Below are positions 1-6,571 of a DNA stretch of 7,261 bases, in pieces. Position 1 is the stretch's first letter; each line of letters begins with the position of its first letter. A program made the position numbers and the translations under genes. Location: assembly GCA_937124505.1 (NCBI GenBank), contig CAKZKV010000178.1, forward strand, positions 1-7,261. Reading direction: 5' to 3'. The notes beneath the pieces are model-generated. The model was not told where the DNA came from, ran no database searches, and was given only the letters and a program-made list of their open reading frames with translations. The DNA comes from an uncultured Alphaproteobacteria bacterium. Its GTDB lineage: Bacteria; Pseudomonadota; Alphaproteobacteria; Micavibrionales; Micavibrionaceae.

Positions 1-36
1 CTCGAACGGCTTTCCAAAAAAGCTCTGAATGATTAA
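1..36 (+). CDS. C-terminal end of an upstream gene, possibly PopZ/DUF2497 family (partial)
   Basis: The window opens in an open frame that reads LERLSKKALND and stops at TAA (34-36). Only eleven residues are visible, so identification rests on two weak clues. First, PopZ/DUF2497 proteins end in a charged helix of the type EIERLxR, which this tail resembles. Second, in many alphaproteobacteria the popZ-like gene lies directly upstream of valS. PopZ is a polar organising protein that binds the chromosome partitioning machinery at the cell pole. The 94 bases between this stop and valS contain no other gene. The identity is an inference; any other gene ending in a short charged helix would look the same. 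Confidence 0.35.
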   Translation, partial: LERLSKKALND

Positions 37-130
37 CGGTCTAATTCCTCTAACTTCCAGTTATCAGTAGACATACCGCCGGAATTTTACTATTTTCCGG
101 GTACGTTTAACTGATGACCATTATAGAGAT

Positions 131-2776
131 ATGTTAGAGAAAACCTTCGATTTTAACGAACGCGAGCCAGAGCATTACGAAAGATGGGAGCGTTCCGGTG
201 CGTTTCAGGCTGATCCGACAAGTGACAAGCCGCCTTATTGCATTATGATGCCGCCGCCGAACGTGACAGGGTCTTTGCATGTGGGGCATGCCCTGAACCA
301 TACGTTGCAGGACATTCTGGTGCGTTACAAGCGGCGCAAGGGATTTGACGTCCTGTGGCAGCCGGGAACCGATCATGCCTCGATTGCGGTGCACATGGTC
401 GTTGAGAAAGAACTCGCGGAGCAGGGGACAGACCGCTTTAAACTGGGGCGTGAGGAATTCCTGAAACTGACGCAGGCGCAAAAAGACAAGTCCCAGAAAA
501 ACATTCTGGCGCAGCTTCGCCGTCTCGGCACGACTCCCGACTGGTCGCGGGAGCGCTTTACCATGGATGACGGGCTGTCGAAGGCTGTGATCAAAGCGTT
601 TGTGGATCTTTACAAAGGTGGGAAAATCTACCGGGCCGAGCGTCTGGTCAACTGGGACCCGGAACGTCAGAGCGTGATTTCCGATATGGAAGTCAATATG
701 AAGGACGTCAAAGGCAAGCTGTGGCATATTGAATATCCGGTCGAAGGGAATGAAGCAGAGACAATTACCGTGGCGACAACCCGCCCGGAAACGATGCTGG
801 GAGATACGGCGGTAGCCGTCCACCCGGAAGATGAACGCTACCGGCATTTGATTGGTAAATATGCGATTTTGCCGATTGTCGGGCGTCCGATTCCGATTGT
901 AGCCGATGAATATGCCGATCCGGAGCAAGGCTCCGGTGCGGTGAAAATTACTCCGGCGCATGATTTTAATGACTTTGAAGTTGGCAAACGCCATAACCTG
1001 CCGATGATCAATATCTTTGATGAGCGAGCACATCTCAATGAACACGTCCCGGAAGAGTATCAGGGGCTGGATCGCTTTGAAGCCCGCAAGAAAATATTGC
1101 AGGAACTGGAAGCGCAGGAGTTAGTGGTCAAGGTTGAGGATATTAAACACTCGGTTCCCTATGGTGACCGTTCCGGGGTGGTCGTTGAACCGTATCTGAC
1201 CATGCAATGGTTCTGCGATACACCGGCTCTGGCTGTTGAGGCCGGAAACGCCGTGCGGGACGGGCGGACGAAATTTGTTCCAAAGCAGTATGAGAACATG
1301 TACTTTGCCTGGGTGGATGACCAGCTTCCCTGGTGTATCTCCCGCCAGCTATGGTGGGGACACCAGATTCCGGCGTGGTATGGCCCGAACGGGGAAATTT
1401 ATGTCGCGGAAACCGAAGAAGAAGCTCTGGCAGAGGCGAAAGAGCAATATGGCGAAGAAGTACGTCTGACGCGTGAAGAAGATATTCTGGATACGTGGTT
1501 TTCATCCGGCCTGTGGGCGTTTTCCACTTTGGGATGGCCTGAAAAAACGCCGGAGCTGGAACGCTATTATCCAACGGACGTTCTGGTCACCGGCTTTGAC
1601 ATTATTCCCTTCTGGGTCAGCCGTATGATGTTCTTCGCCATGGAACTGATGGGCGAGGTTCCTTTCAGGGACGTTTATATTCACGCGCTTGTCCGCGATG
1701 AAAAGGGGCAGAAAATGTCCAAGTCAAAGGGCAATATTATTGATCCGCTGGACATGATTGAAAAATACGGCTGCGATGCCCTGCGTTTTACGATTACGTC
1801 TATGGCCGCGCAGGGGCGGGATGTGCGCCTGTCCGAAGACCGTATTGCAGGATATCGTAACTTTACAACCAAACTCTGGAACGCCGCCAAGTTCTGTGAG
1901 ATGAATGGTTGTGTCTATGACCCGGAATTTGATCCGAAATCAGTTCAATTGACCCTGAATAAATGGATTATCCAGTCCGTCAAACAAACAGCGGCGGATG
2001 TGGAAAAGGCATTGGACGGCTATCGTTATAATGACGCGTCCATGGCCCTTTACCAGTTCACATGGAATACGTTTTGTGACTGGTATGTGGAATGCACGAA
2101 GTCTTTGTTACAAAAAGAGGACGCGGCAATTGTCGCCGAAACCAAAGCAACGGCGGCCTGGGTATTAAAACAGATGATCGGGCTTTTGAATCCGTTCATG
2201 CCGTATGTGACAGAGGAACTTAATCAGGTTTATTTTGGGTCAGATGACCTTCTTTTGACATCTGACTGGCCCGATTATACGGAAATAAATACGGATCAGG
2301 CGGTTGAAGAGGAAGTGAACTGGCTGTTTCAGGCTATCTCTGAAATTCGCTCTGTGCGCTCGGACATGAATGTTCCGGCGGGGGCGAAAGTCCCGCTGCT
2401 CGTGATGGGCAGTGAGCAAAAAACGCAAGAACGTTTGCAGGAATATGACGCGATTTTGAAGCAAATGGCACGCCTGCAGTCGATTGATATTGTTACAGAG
2501 TTACCAAAGGGCGCTATCCAGATCATTTTGCAGGAAGCCACCTTTTCCTTGCCGGTCGCGGAATTTATTAATCGGGATCAGGAGCGGGCGCGGCTGGAAA
2601 AAGAAATCCAGAAACTGGGCGGTGAGGTTGAAAAAATTGACCAAAAACTCTCAAATGACAAATTCGTTCAAAATGCCCCGGCGGAAATTATTCAGGAGCA
2701 AAAAGACCGAAAAGAAGCAGCCCTGAAAACCTGCGAAAAACTGACACAGGCACTCAAACAACTGAAAGCGGCGTAA
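131..2776 (+). CDS. valS: Valine--tRNA ligase (valyl-tRNA synthetase)
   Basis: This is a cytoplasmic class I aminoacyl-tRNA synthetase that charges tRNA-Val with valine using ATP and hydrolyses mischarged Thr-tRNA-Val in an editing domain. The HIGH signature appears as HVGH (residues 50-53) after PPPNVTGSL. The CP1 editing domain spans roughly 195-345 and contains TTRPETMLGDTAVAVHP (216-232). The second half of the Rossmann fold carries DTWFSSGLWAFSTLGWP (454-470) and the KMSKS loop is at 528-532. An anticodon-binding helical domain follows. The last 70 or so residues are rich in Lys, Glu and Gln with heptad-like spacing, matching the C-terminal coiled-coil arm typical of ValRS. At 881 residues it is complete, and shorter than the E. 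coli enzyme (951), as is usual in alphaproteobacteria. The start MLEKTFDF fits the family N-terminus, although the Shine-Dalgarno is poor (only GAG at 126-128). The next gene starts 2 bases after the stop, so the two are probably cotranscribed. Confidence 0.98.
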   Translation: MLEKTFDFNEREPEHYERWERSGAFQADPTSDKPPYCIMMPPPNVTGSLHVGHALNHTLQDILVRYKRRKGFDVLWQPGTDHASIAVHMVVEKELAEQGTDRFKLGREEFLKLTQAQKDKSQKNILAQLRRLGTTPDWSRERFTMDDGLSKAVIKAFVDLYKGGKIYRAERLVNWDPERQSVISDMEVNMKDVKGKLWHIEYPVEGNEAETITVATTRPETMLGDTAVAVHPEDERYRHLIGKYAILPIVGRPIPIVADEYADPEQGSGAVKITPAHDFNDFEVGKRHNLPMINIFDERAHLNEHVPEEYQGLDRFEARKKILQELEAQELVVKVEDIKHSVPYGDRSGVVVEPYLTMQWFCDTPALAVEAGNAVRDGRTKFVPKQYENMYFAWVDDQLPWCISRQLWWGHQIPAWYGPNGEIYVAETEEEALAEAKEQYGEEVRLTREEDILDTWFSSGLWAFSTLGWPEKTPELERYYPTDVLVTGFDIIPFWVSRMMFFAMELMGEVPFRDVYIHALVRDEKGQKMSKSKGNIIDPLDMIEKYGCDALRFTITSMAAQGRDVRLSEDRIAGYRNFTTKLWNAAKFCEMNGCVYDPEFDPKSVQLTLNKWIIQSVKQTAADVEKALDGYRYNDASMALYQFTWNTFCDWYVECTKSLLQKEDAAIVAETKATAAWVLKQMIGLLNPFMPYVTEELNQVYFGSDDLLLTSDWPDYTEINTDQAVEEEVNWLFQAISEIRSVRSDMNVPAGAKVPLLVMGSEQKTQERLQEYDAILKQMARLQSIDIVTELPKGAIQIILQEATFSLPVAEFINRDQERARLEKEIQKLGGEVEKIDQKLSNDKFVQNAPAEIIQEQKDRKEAALKTCEKLTQALKQLKAA

Positions 2777-2778
2777 GC

Positions 2779-3198
2779 ATGAATTTTGATGCAGACTCAC
2801 ATTCCCGGCAGCCCCTGCGGCCTTTCCTGCTGACAATTGGAACGGTGCTGATTTGTACCGGGGCGGCTATGGGGCTGTTTTTCGTGTATATGATCTATCA
2901 GGTTTTGACGAATCCGGAGGATGTGAAACTTGTTACTTATATCAATGAGTATGTCGGCAAGGACGGGAAAGGGCTGGGCGAAAAGCTTCTCTCGGCATTT
3001 GCGGAAGGGCAGCAGATTGATATCAATATCTCTGACACGGGCATGCTGATTTTCTTTATGTTTCTTCTGCTTTTGGCATTGAGTGCATTTTCGGCTGTGG
3101 CGCGCATGTTAATCGAAGGTGGCGCCGCAATTTTCAAAATCTACACGCGCCCGCTTCGCTATGAAGTGCAGGAAAAAGCCAGAAAAAAGCAGTACTAA
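2779..3198 (+). CDS. Small two-span membrane protein of unknown function
   Basis: The gene encodes a 139-residue protein I do not recognise. A hydrophobic segment at about residues 15-42 (FLLTIGTVLICTGAAMGLFF and on) and a second at about 86-113 (GMLIFFMFLLLLALSAFSAV and on) predict two membrane spans. They are separated by a soluble loop of about 43 residues containing YVGKDGKGLGEKLLSAFAEG. The short C-terminal tail is basic and ends in EKARKKQY. With positive residues in both the N-terminal stretch and the tail, a hairpin topology with both ends in the cytoplasm and the loop in the periplasm is likely. The start codon lies 2 bases after the valS stop with no clear ribosome-binding site of its own, suggesting translation coupled to valS. 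The stop is followed within 8 bases by the shared terminator. There is no nuclease, enzyme or transporter motif. The reading frame is convincing; the role is unknown. Confidence 0.85.
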   Translation: MNFDADSHSRQPLRPFLLTIGTVLICTGAAMGLFFVYMIYQVLTNPEDVKLVTYINEYVGKDGKGLGEKLLSAFAEGQQIDINISDTGMLIFFMFLLLLALSAFSAVARMLIEGGAAIFKIYTRPLRYEVQEKARKKQY

Positions 3199-3205
3199 AA
3201 AACAA

Positions 3206-3228
3206 AAAACCTCCCTTGGGGAGGTTTT
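3206..3228. terminator. Bidirectional rho-independent terminator between the valS unit and rpmE
   Basis: A perfect 10-bp inverted repeat pairs AAAACCTCCC (3206-3215) with GGGAGGTTTT (3219-3228) around a TTG loop. Read on the plus strand the hairpin is followed by TTTTAAATTC, a short U tract, and lies 8 bases after the membrane protein stop. Read on the minus strand, downstream of rpmE, it is followed by a much stronger T run (TTTTTTGTTTTTT). It can therefore end both converging transcripts, probably more efficiently for rpmE. Confidence 0.9.
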
Positions 3229-3253
3229 AAATTCTTTATAAAATAAAGCCGGA

Positions 3254-3493
3254 TTAGTCTTTCTTCTTTGCAGAAGAAGCGGTAAACGCACCGAAACGGC
3301 TTTCGAATTTGTCCAACTGGCCTTTTTCCGTGATTTTTGTCGCGCCGCCAGACCATGCCGGGTGAGAGAGACAGTCAACGTCCAGTTTCATCACATCGCC
3401 TTCCTTGCCCCAGGTTGAGCGTGTTTCATATTCCGTGCCATCAGTCATCACAACTTTGATGGTGTGGTAATCCGGGTGAATTTCTGCTTGCAT
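3254..3493 (-). CDS. rpmE: 50S ribosomal protein L31
   Basis: This is a structural protein of the large ribosomal subunit that helps bridge the 50S and 30S subunits. The 79-residue sequence begins [20 protein letters not shown] and contains the family hallmarks IHPDYH (5-10), TRSTWGK (24-30) and SHPAWSGG (43-50), followed by KFESRFG. It belongs to the zinc-free (C-minus) form: the CxxC pair of zinc-binding L31 is absent and the only cysteine is Cys41. This form is normal in alphaproteobacteria. The tail ends in a basic KKKD stretch slightly beyond the usual end. A good Shine-Dalgarno (AAGGA, complement of 3501-3505) sits 7 bases before the ATG and confirms the start. A promoter lies at 3520-3548, and the shared hairpin at 3206-3228 terminates the transcript, so the gene appears monocistronic. 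L31 is often autoregulated, but no operator could be recognised here. Confidence 0.97.
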   Translation of the reverse strand: MQAEIHPDYHTIKVVMTDGTEYETRSTWGKEGDVMKLDVDCLSHPAWSGGATKITEKGQLDKFESRFGAFTASSAKKKD

Positions 3494-3519
3494 CGTTCTA
3501 TCCTTTTATTCGAAGGTGA

Positions 3520-3548
3520 TTAATACGCAAGTTCTTCGGAAATTTCAA
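3520..3548 (-). promoter_or_regulatory. Putative sigma70-type promoter of rpmE
   Basis: On the minus strand TTGAAA (complement of 3543-3548, five of six matches to TTGACA) is followed after exactly 17 bases by TATTAA (complement of 3520-3525, four of six matches to TATAAT). Transcription would begin near 3513, giving a leader of about 20 bases that carries the AAGGA ribosome-binding site. The position and spacing fit well, but the assignment is by eye only. Confidence 0.6.
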
Positions 3549-3642
3549 GAGGTTTTTTTACAGTATGGGACACATAGTGTAGGGGATACAATCGTTGTTG
3601 TGTCCTCTTTGTTACCCGTTGCGATTATTCTGGCCGAAGCCA

Positions 3643-3671
3643 TTGCTATTTTAGGAATATTGTCTTATAAT
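3643..3671 (+). promoter_or_regulatory. Putative sigma70-type promoter of epmA
   Basis: TTGCTA (3643-3648) and a perfect TATAAT (3666-3671) are separated by 17 bases. Transcription would start near 3678 and give a leader of roughly 110 bases before epmA. The leader is A+T-rich and has no strong hairpin that would suggest attenuation. With the rpmE promoter on the other strand, this explains most of the 297-base divergent intergenic region (3494-3790). Confidence 0.6.
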
Positions 3672-3790
3672 TTGCCGCATGATTATTTCAAAAAAACACA
3701 CGCTCCCGCCCCCCTTCAATTCTCTGGAACAAAATGAGTAAGAAGCATTTTTTATTTTAAAACAAAAGGATACAAGGTAAAAAAAATCCC

Positions 3791-4807
3791 ATGAACTGGT
3801 GGTCCCCCGATATATTTGCAGCAAAGCAGCACAATCTTGAGGTTCGTATGAACGTGATCAGGGCAATTCGCGGTTTTTTCGAAATGCAAGGGTTTTGGGA
3901 GGTGGAAACACCGGCATTACAGGTGCAACCGGGTGGGGAAGTGCATGTTCATGCGTTTCGGACGGAAATTACATCACCTGATTTGCAGACGCGGCAAACG
4001 TGTTATCTCCATACGTCTCCCGAATTGGCGATGAAAAAGCTGCTGGTGGCGGGATGTGAGAGGATTTACCAGATCTGCCCGGTTTATCGGAACGCCGAAG
4101 GGTCGTCTATTCATACTCACGAGTTTAAGATGCTGGAATGGTATCGGACGGATGCGGATTATGAGGATATCATGCAGGACACTATCGCCCTGTTCCGACA
4201 TGTGGCAGAGGCGGCTAACATCAAATCACTGAAACATAAAGGCTCCGAATCGAATCCGTTCGCGCAGTGGCAAAAGATATCGGTCTGTGAGGCATTTTTG
4301 AAATATGCGGAGATTGATCTTTCTGCGTTTTTGCCGCCGTGTGTCAACACGCTTGCAAAAGTGGCATCAGAAAAGGGATATCGTGTGAGTGAGGATGATA
4401 GCTGGGACGATCTGTTCTTTCGCATCTTCATGGAGAAAATAGAGCCGCAGTTAGGGCAGGGCGTGCCGACCATCCTTTACGATTATCCGGCGCATATGGC
4501 GGCGCTTTCAAAGGTCAAAACGTCCAATCCAAAACTGGCGGAGCGTTTTGAGGTCTATGTGTGCGGACTGGAGCTGGCCAATGCCTTTACGGAGTTGACG
4601 GACGCCAAAATTCAAAAAGAAAGATTCGAAGCAGACATGGCGCAGAAGGAAGTCATTTACGGGTCAGCTTGGCCCGTTGATGACGATTTTATCGCAGCCC
4701 TTGAATATGGCATGCCGGAAGCTGGTGGAATTGCGCTTGGTGTTGATCGGCTTGCCATGTTGATGAGCGGCGCGGATGACATTAAAGATGTTTTATTTTG
4801 TGAGTAG
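3791..4807 (+). CDS. epmA: Elongation factor P--(R)-beta-lysine ligase (EpmA/GenX/PoxA type)
   Basis: This is a truncated paralogue of class II lysyl-tRNA synthetase. Characterised relatives attach (R)-beta-lysine (or lysine) to a conserved lysine of elongation factor P, which helps the ribosome through polyproline stretches. All three class II motifs are present: motif 1 GFWEVETPALQ (34-44), motif 2 from RIYQICPVYRNAEGSSIHTH (91-110) to FKMLEWYR (112-119), and motif 3 GGIALGVDRLAML (312-324). YLHTSPE (72-78) and GLELANAFTELTD (259-271) form the amino-acid pocket as in LysRS. The OB-fold anticodon domain is missing, which separates EpmA (about 330-350 residues) from LysS. The start MNWWSPD matches the family and is kept although the nearest AAGG (3774-3777) is 13 bases upstream. 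The protein ends DVLFCE, lacking the usual final FPV/TPV-type tail. Neither efp nor epmB is visible here, although they are often neighbours. The stop is 10 bases from the end of the converging EndoU-like gene. Confidence 0.93.
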   Translation: MNWWSPDIFAAKQHNLEVRMNVIRAIRGFFEMQGFWEVETPALQVQPGGEVHVHAFRTEITSPDLQTRQTCYLHTSPELAMKKLLVAGCERIYQICPVYRNAEGSSIHTHEFKMLEWYRTDADYEDIMQDTIALFRHVAEAANIKSLKHKGSESNPFAQWQKISVCEAFLKYAEIDLSAFLPPCVNTLAKVASEKGYRVSEDDSWDDLFFRIFMEKIEPQLGQGVPTILYDYPAHMAALSKVKTSNPKLAERFEVYVCGLELANAFTELTDAKIQKERFEADMAQKEVIYGSAWPVDDDFIAALEYGMPEAGGIALGVDRLAMLMSGADDIKDVLFCE

Positions 4808-4817
4808 AACGTTTGCT

Positions 4818-5276
4818 CTAACGATAGCAAGGATTGCGCGGCAGGTTGGTCGGATAGGCCGTGACGATGTCGTCACCTTCCTCATCCAGCACAACGCGAA
4901 TATCCAAAGTCTCATAGGGTTGATCGGCCACGTAATAGCCGTTTTCTTCCTGTCGCCAGGGCGCATTATCATTGGCCGCCAGTTTTTTTACAACAGAAAT
5001 GACTTTTTCCTCGTCCCAGTCCTCCGGAAATTCGGTTTTACACGGAATACCTGCGGAATGGTGGTGGTTCTCAATGATATGCGTACGCGCCTGCTCCGAT
5101 AAACGGGGATCGCCGTCCAGATTCCTTGGTGGTCTTAAATCGTCTACTTTTATAACGGATTGTCTGGGCGAATCGTGCGGGCGCAATGGGTCATACGTCC
5201 AGCCAAAATTCCCGGCCACAGCCACAAACGCCAGACCGGCAAACAGAATATAGGTATGAGGCGACCAGTTTTTCAT
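4818..5276 (-). CDS. Exported or membrane-anchored protein with a bacterial EndoU nuclease-like domain
   Basis: The gene encodes a 152-residue protein. Residues 8-23 are hydrophobic after a short N-terminus with one Lys, giving either a signal peptide or a single membrane anchor. A Pro/Arg-rich linker follows (about 27-58). Residues 62-144 resemble the bacterial EndoU family (PF14436 type): THIIENHHHSAG (65-76), CKTEFPEDW (79-87), a helix EEKVISVVKKLA (89-100), a strand DIRVVLDEEGDD (125-136), and the terminal IVTAYPTN (137-144). Family members are usually C-terminal toxin modules of large secreted proteins and cut RNA through His/His/Lys chemistry with a Thr/Ser and Tyr near the end. Candidate residues here are His66, His71-73, Lys80, Thr139 and Tyr141. 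Finding the domain alone behind an export signal is unusual. The ATG overlaps the stop of the preceding 61-residue gene by 4 bases, so translation is probably coupled. Family assignment is by remembered consensus; nuclease activity is not shown. Confidence 0.8.
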   Translation of the reverse strand: MKNWSPHTYILFAGLAFVAVAGNFGWTYDPLRPHDSPRQSVIKVDDLRPPRNLDGDPRLSEQARTHIIENHHHSAGIPCKTEFPEDWDEEKVISVVKKLAANDNAPWRQEENGYYVADQPYETLDIRVVLDEEGDDIVTAYPTNLPRNPCYR

Positions 5277-5458
5277 TGCTTGTGGCTTTCTTTCTTTTTC
5301 TTTACGGGATTTCTAAAATAATAAAATAGAAAAGAACAAGAAATTGCCCCAGATATGGCTGTCCCTAGCCACAATGGCAGATTGGAAGGCCAAAGAATAC
5401 CAATCGCAACTGCTGGTAAAATAACAATTAAAAAAGCTATAAAATAATCAGTTTTCAT
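5273..5458 (-). CDS. Small two-span membrane protein, partner of the EndoU-like gene
   Basis: The gene encodes a 61-residue protein not recognised as a known family. Two hydrophobic stretches, about residues 5-22 (YFIAFLIVILPAVAIGIL) and 28-47 (LPLWLGTAISGAISCSFLFY), predict a membrane hairpin. They are followed by a strongly basic tail RNPVKKKKESHKQ that should stay in the cytoplasm. The start lies 19 bases after the fba stop with no clear Shine-Dalgarno, so it may depend on fba translation. Its TGA overlaps the ATG of the EndoU-like gene (ATGA), a classic sign of coupled expression. By hand count it is about 34% G+C, clearly lower than the adjoining genes. Pairing with a putative toxin domain suggests an immunity, anchoring or export-helper role, but this is inference. 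A membrane immunity protein would be odd for a nuclease acting in the cytoplasm, and a simple unrelated membrane protein remains possible. Confidence 0.65.
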   Translation of the reverse strand: MKTDYFIAFLIVILPAVAIGILWPSNLPLWLGTAISGAISCSFLFYYFRNPVKKKKESHKQ

Positions 5459-5477
5459 CTATGTATGTAATAAATAA

Positions 5478-6563
5478 TTAAGCTGCTTCTCTTTCTGCAT
5501 CATCCAGAGCAAGTGATTTGCCTTTGGAACGCAGGTCTGTGAATGCCTCGTTCAGACGCGCGATAATCGCTTCTTCGCCCTTACGCAGCCAGACGCGTGG
5601 ATCGTATTTCTTCTTGGTCGGCTCTCCCGTTTCTGGATCAATCTGGTATTTGAAAGCGTTTTCGTTCTCAAAGACGTATTTGCCAACGCCTTCGGCAAAG
5701 GCAAACTGTGTGTCCGTGTCGATGTTCATTTTGAAAATACCGTAATTCAGGGATTCCTCGATTTTTTCTTTTTCGGAACCTGAACCGCCATGAAAGACGA
5801 GATCAAGCGGGTTTTCCTCTGTGCCATATGTTTTCTGGACAAGTTCCTGTGAGTTTTTCAGGATTTCCGGGCGCAGGCGCACATTGCCGGGTTTGTAAAC
5901 GCCGTGAACATTCCCGAAAGAAGCCGCAACGGAAAAATGACCGATCTCATTGAGGGTTTCATAGGCTTTCAGCACGTCTTCCGGCTGAGTGTAAAGCTTG
6001 TCGTTATCCACGTTGTCCGAGCCGACGCCATCTTCTTCGCCGCCTGTCACGCCGAGTTCGATTTCAAGGCTCATATCCATTTTTGCCATACGCTCCAGCA
6101 TTTTTTTGGACTCGGCCAGATTGAAATCAATATCTTCCGCGGAGAGATCCAGCATATGTGAAGAGAAAAGCGGGTAACCGAGTTGTTCAGAGTGCGCCTC
6201 ATTGTGGTCCATTAACGCATCAAGCCAGGGAATCAGTTTTTTATCGGCGTGGTCGGTATGAAGCACAACGCAAATGCCATAATGTTCTGCCAGAACATGA
6301 ACATGACGAGCCATGGCCACCGCGCCCAGAACCTTGGCCTGAAAGCTGTCTGGAAATCCTTTGCCTGCAAAAAACGCTGCGCCGCCATTGGAGCATTGAA
6401 TAATAACATCGGATTTATTGGCGGCGGCGGCTTCCAGAACGGCATTGACGCTGTTTGTGCCTGTGACGTTAACAGCCGGAAGGGCGTATTTCCCTTTCTT
6501 GCAGGCCTGTAGCAGGGTTCTGTAGTTTTCACCTGTGACAACACCGGGGTTTAGTTGTGCCAT
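5478..6563 (-). CDS. fba: Fructose-bisphosphate aldolase, class II (FbaA type)
   Basis: This is a cytoplasmic, metal-dependent aldolase of glycolysis and gluconeogenesis that interconverts fructose 1,6-bisphosphate with dihydroxyacetone phosphate and glyceraldehyde 3-phosphate. The 361-residue protein aligns end to end with the E. coli FbaA subgroup (359 residues). Visible signatures are the catalytic/metal segment LHTDHADKKL (101-110, Asp104 and zinc ligand His105), the glutamate-rich loop LEIELGVTGGEEDGVG (166-181), the zinc ligand in SFGNVHGVYKPGN (215-227, His220), the phosphate-binding FHGGSGS (257-263, zinc ligand His258), and MNIDTDTQ (279-286). PRVWLRKGE near the end is also conserved. 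All expected active-site residues are present. The ATG is preceded by a weak AGAAAG ribosome-binding site. A promoter and tandem repeats lie just upstream. It follows gap, with a strong hairpin between, and leads into the small membrane/EndoU-like pair without a visible terminator. Confidence 0.97.
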   Translation of the reverse strand: MAQLNPGVVTGENYRTLLQACKKGKYALPAVNVTGTNSVNAVLEAAAANKSDVIIQCSNGGAAFFAGKGFPDSFQAKVLGAVAMARHVHVLAEHYGICVVLHTDHADKKLIPWLDALMDHNEAHSEQLGYPLFSSHMLDLSAEDIDFNLAESKKMLERMAKMDMSLEIELGVTGGEEDGVGSDNVDNDKLYTQPEDVLKAYETLNEIGHFSVAASFGNVHGVYKPGNVRLRPEILKNSQELVQKTYGTEENPLDLVFHGGSGSEKEKIEESLNYGIFKMNIDTDTQFAFAEGVGKYVFENENAFKYQIDPETGEPTKKKYDPRVWLRKGEEAIIARLNEAFTDLRSKGKSLALDDAEREAA

Positions 6564-6571
6564 TTTTTATC

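Noticed and set aside
79..100. Hairpin CCGGAA/TTCCGG upstream of valS
   Set aside because: The stem is only 6 bp with a 10-base loop, and no T run follows, so it is too weak to call a terminator or a T-box-like leader.
134..1045. Open frame of 303 codons on the minus strand opposite valS
   Set aside because: It is antisense to the highly conserved HIGH and editing regions of valS, has no ribosome-binding site or recognisable domain, and its composition mirrors valS codons.
3516..3737. Plus-strand frame of 73 codons between rpmE and epmA
   Set aside because: It starts at GTG with no usable Shine-Dalgarno, overlaps the likely promoters of both flanking genes, and has no recognised homology. 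Kept as a finding rather than a gene.
4813..4830. Hairpin TTGCT/AGCAA at the epmA/EndoU-like convergence
   Set aside because: The stem is 5 bp with an 8-base loop and no T run on either side. It could not be supported as a terminator.
4776..5102. Plus-strand frame of 108 codons overlapping the end of epmA and the EndoU-like gene
   Set aside because: It begins inside epmA in another frame and is antisense to the EndoU-like domain, which has family motifs on the opposite strand.
6233..6544. Minus-strand frame of 103 codons inside fba
   Set aside because: It lies in a different frame of the same strand as a fully conserved aldolase and shows no independent features.
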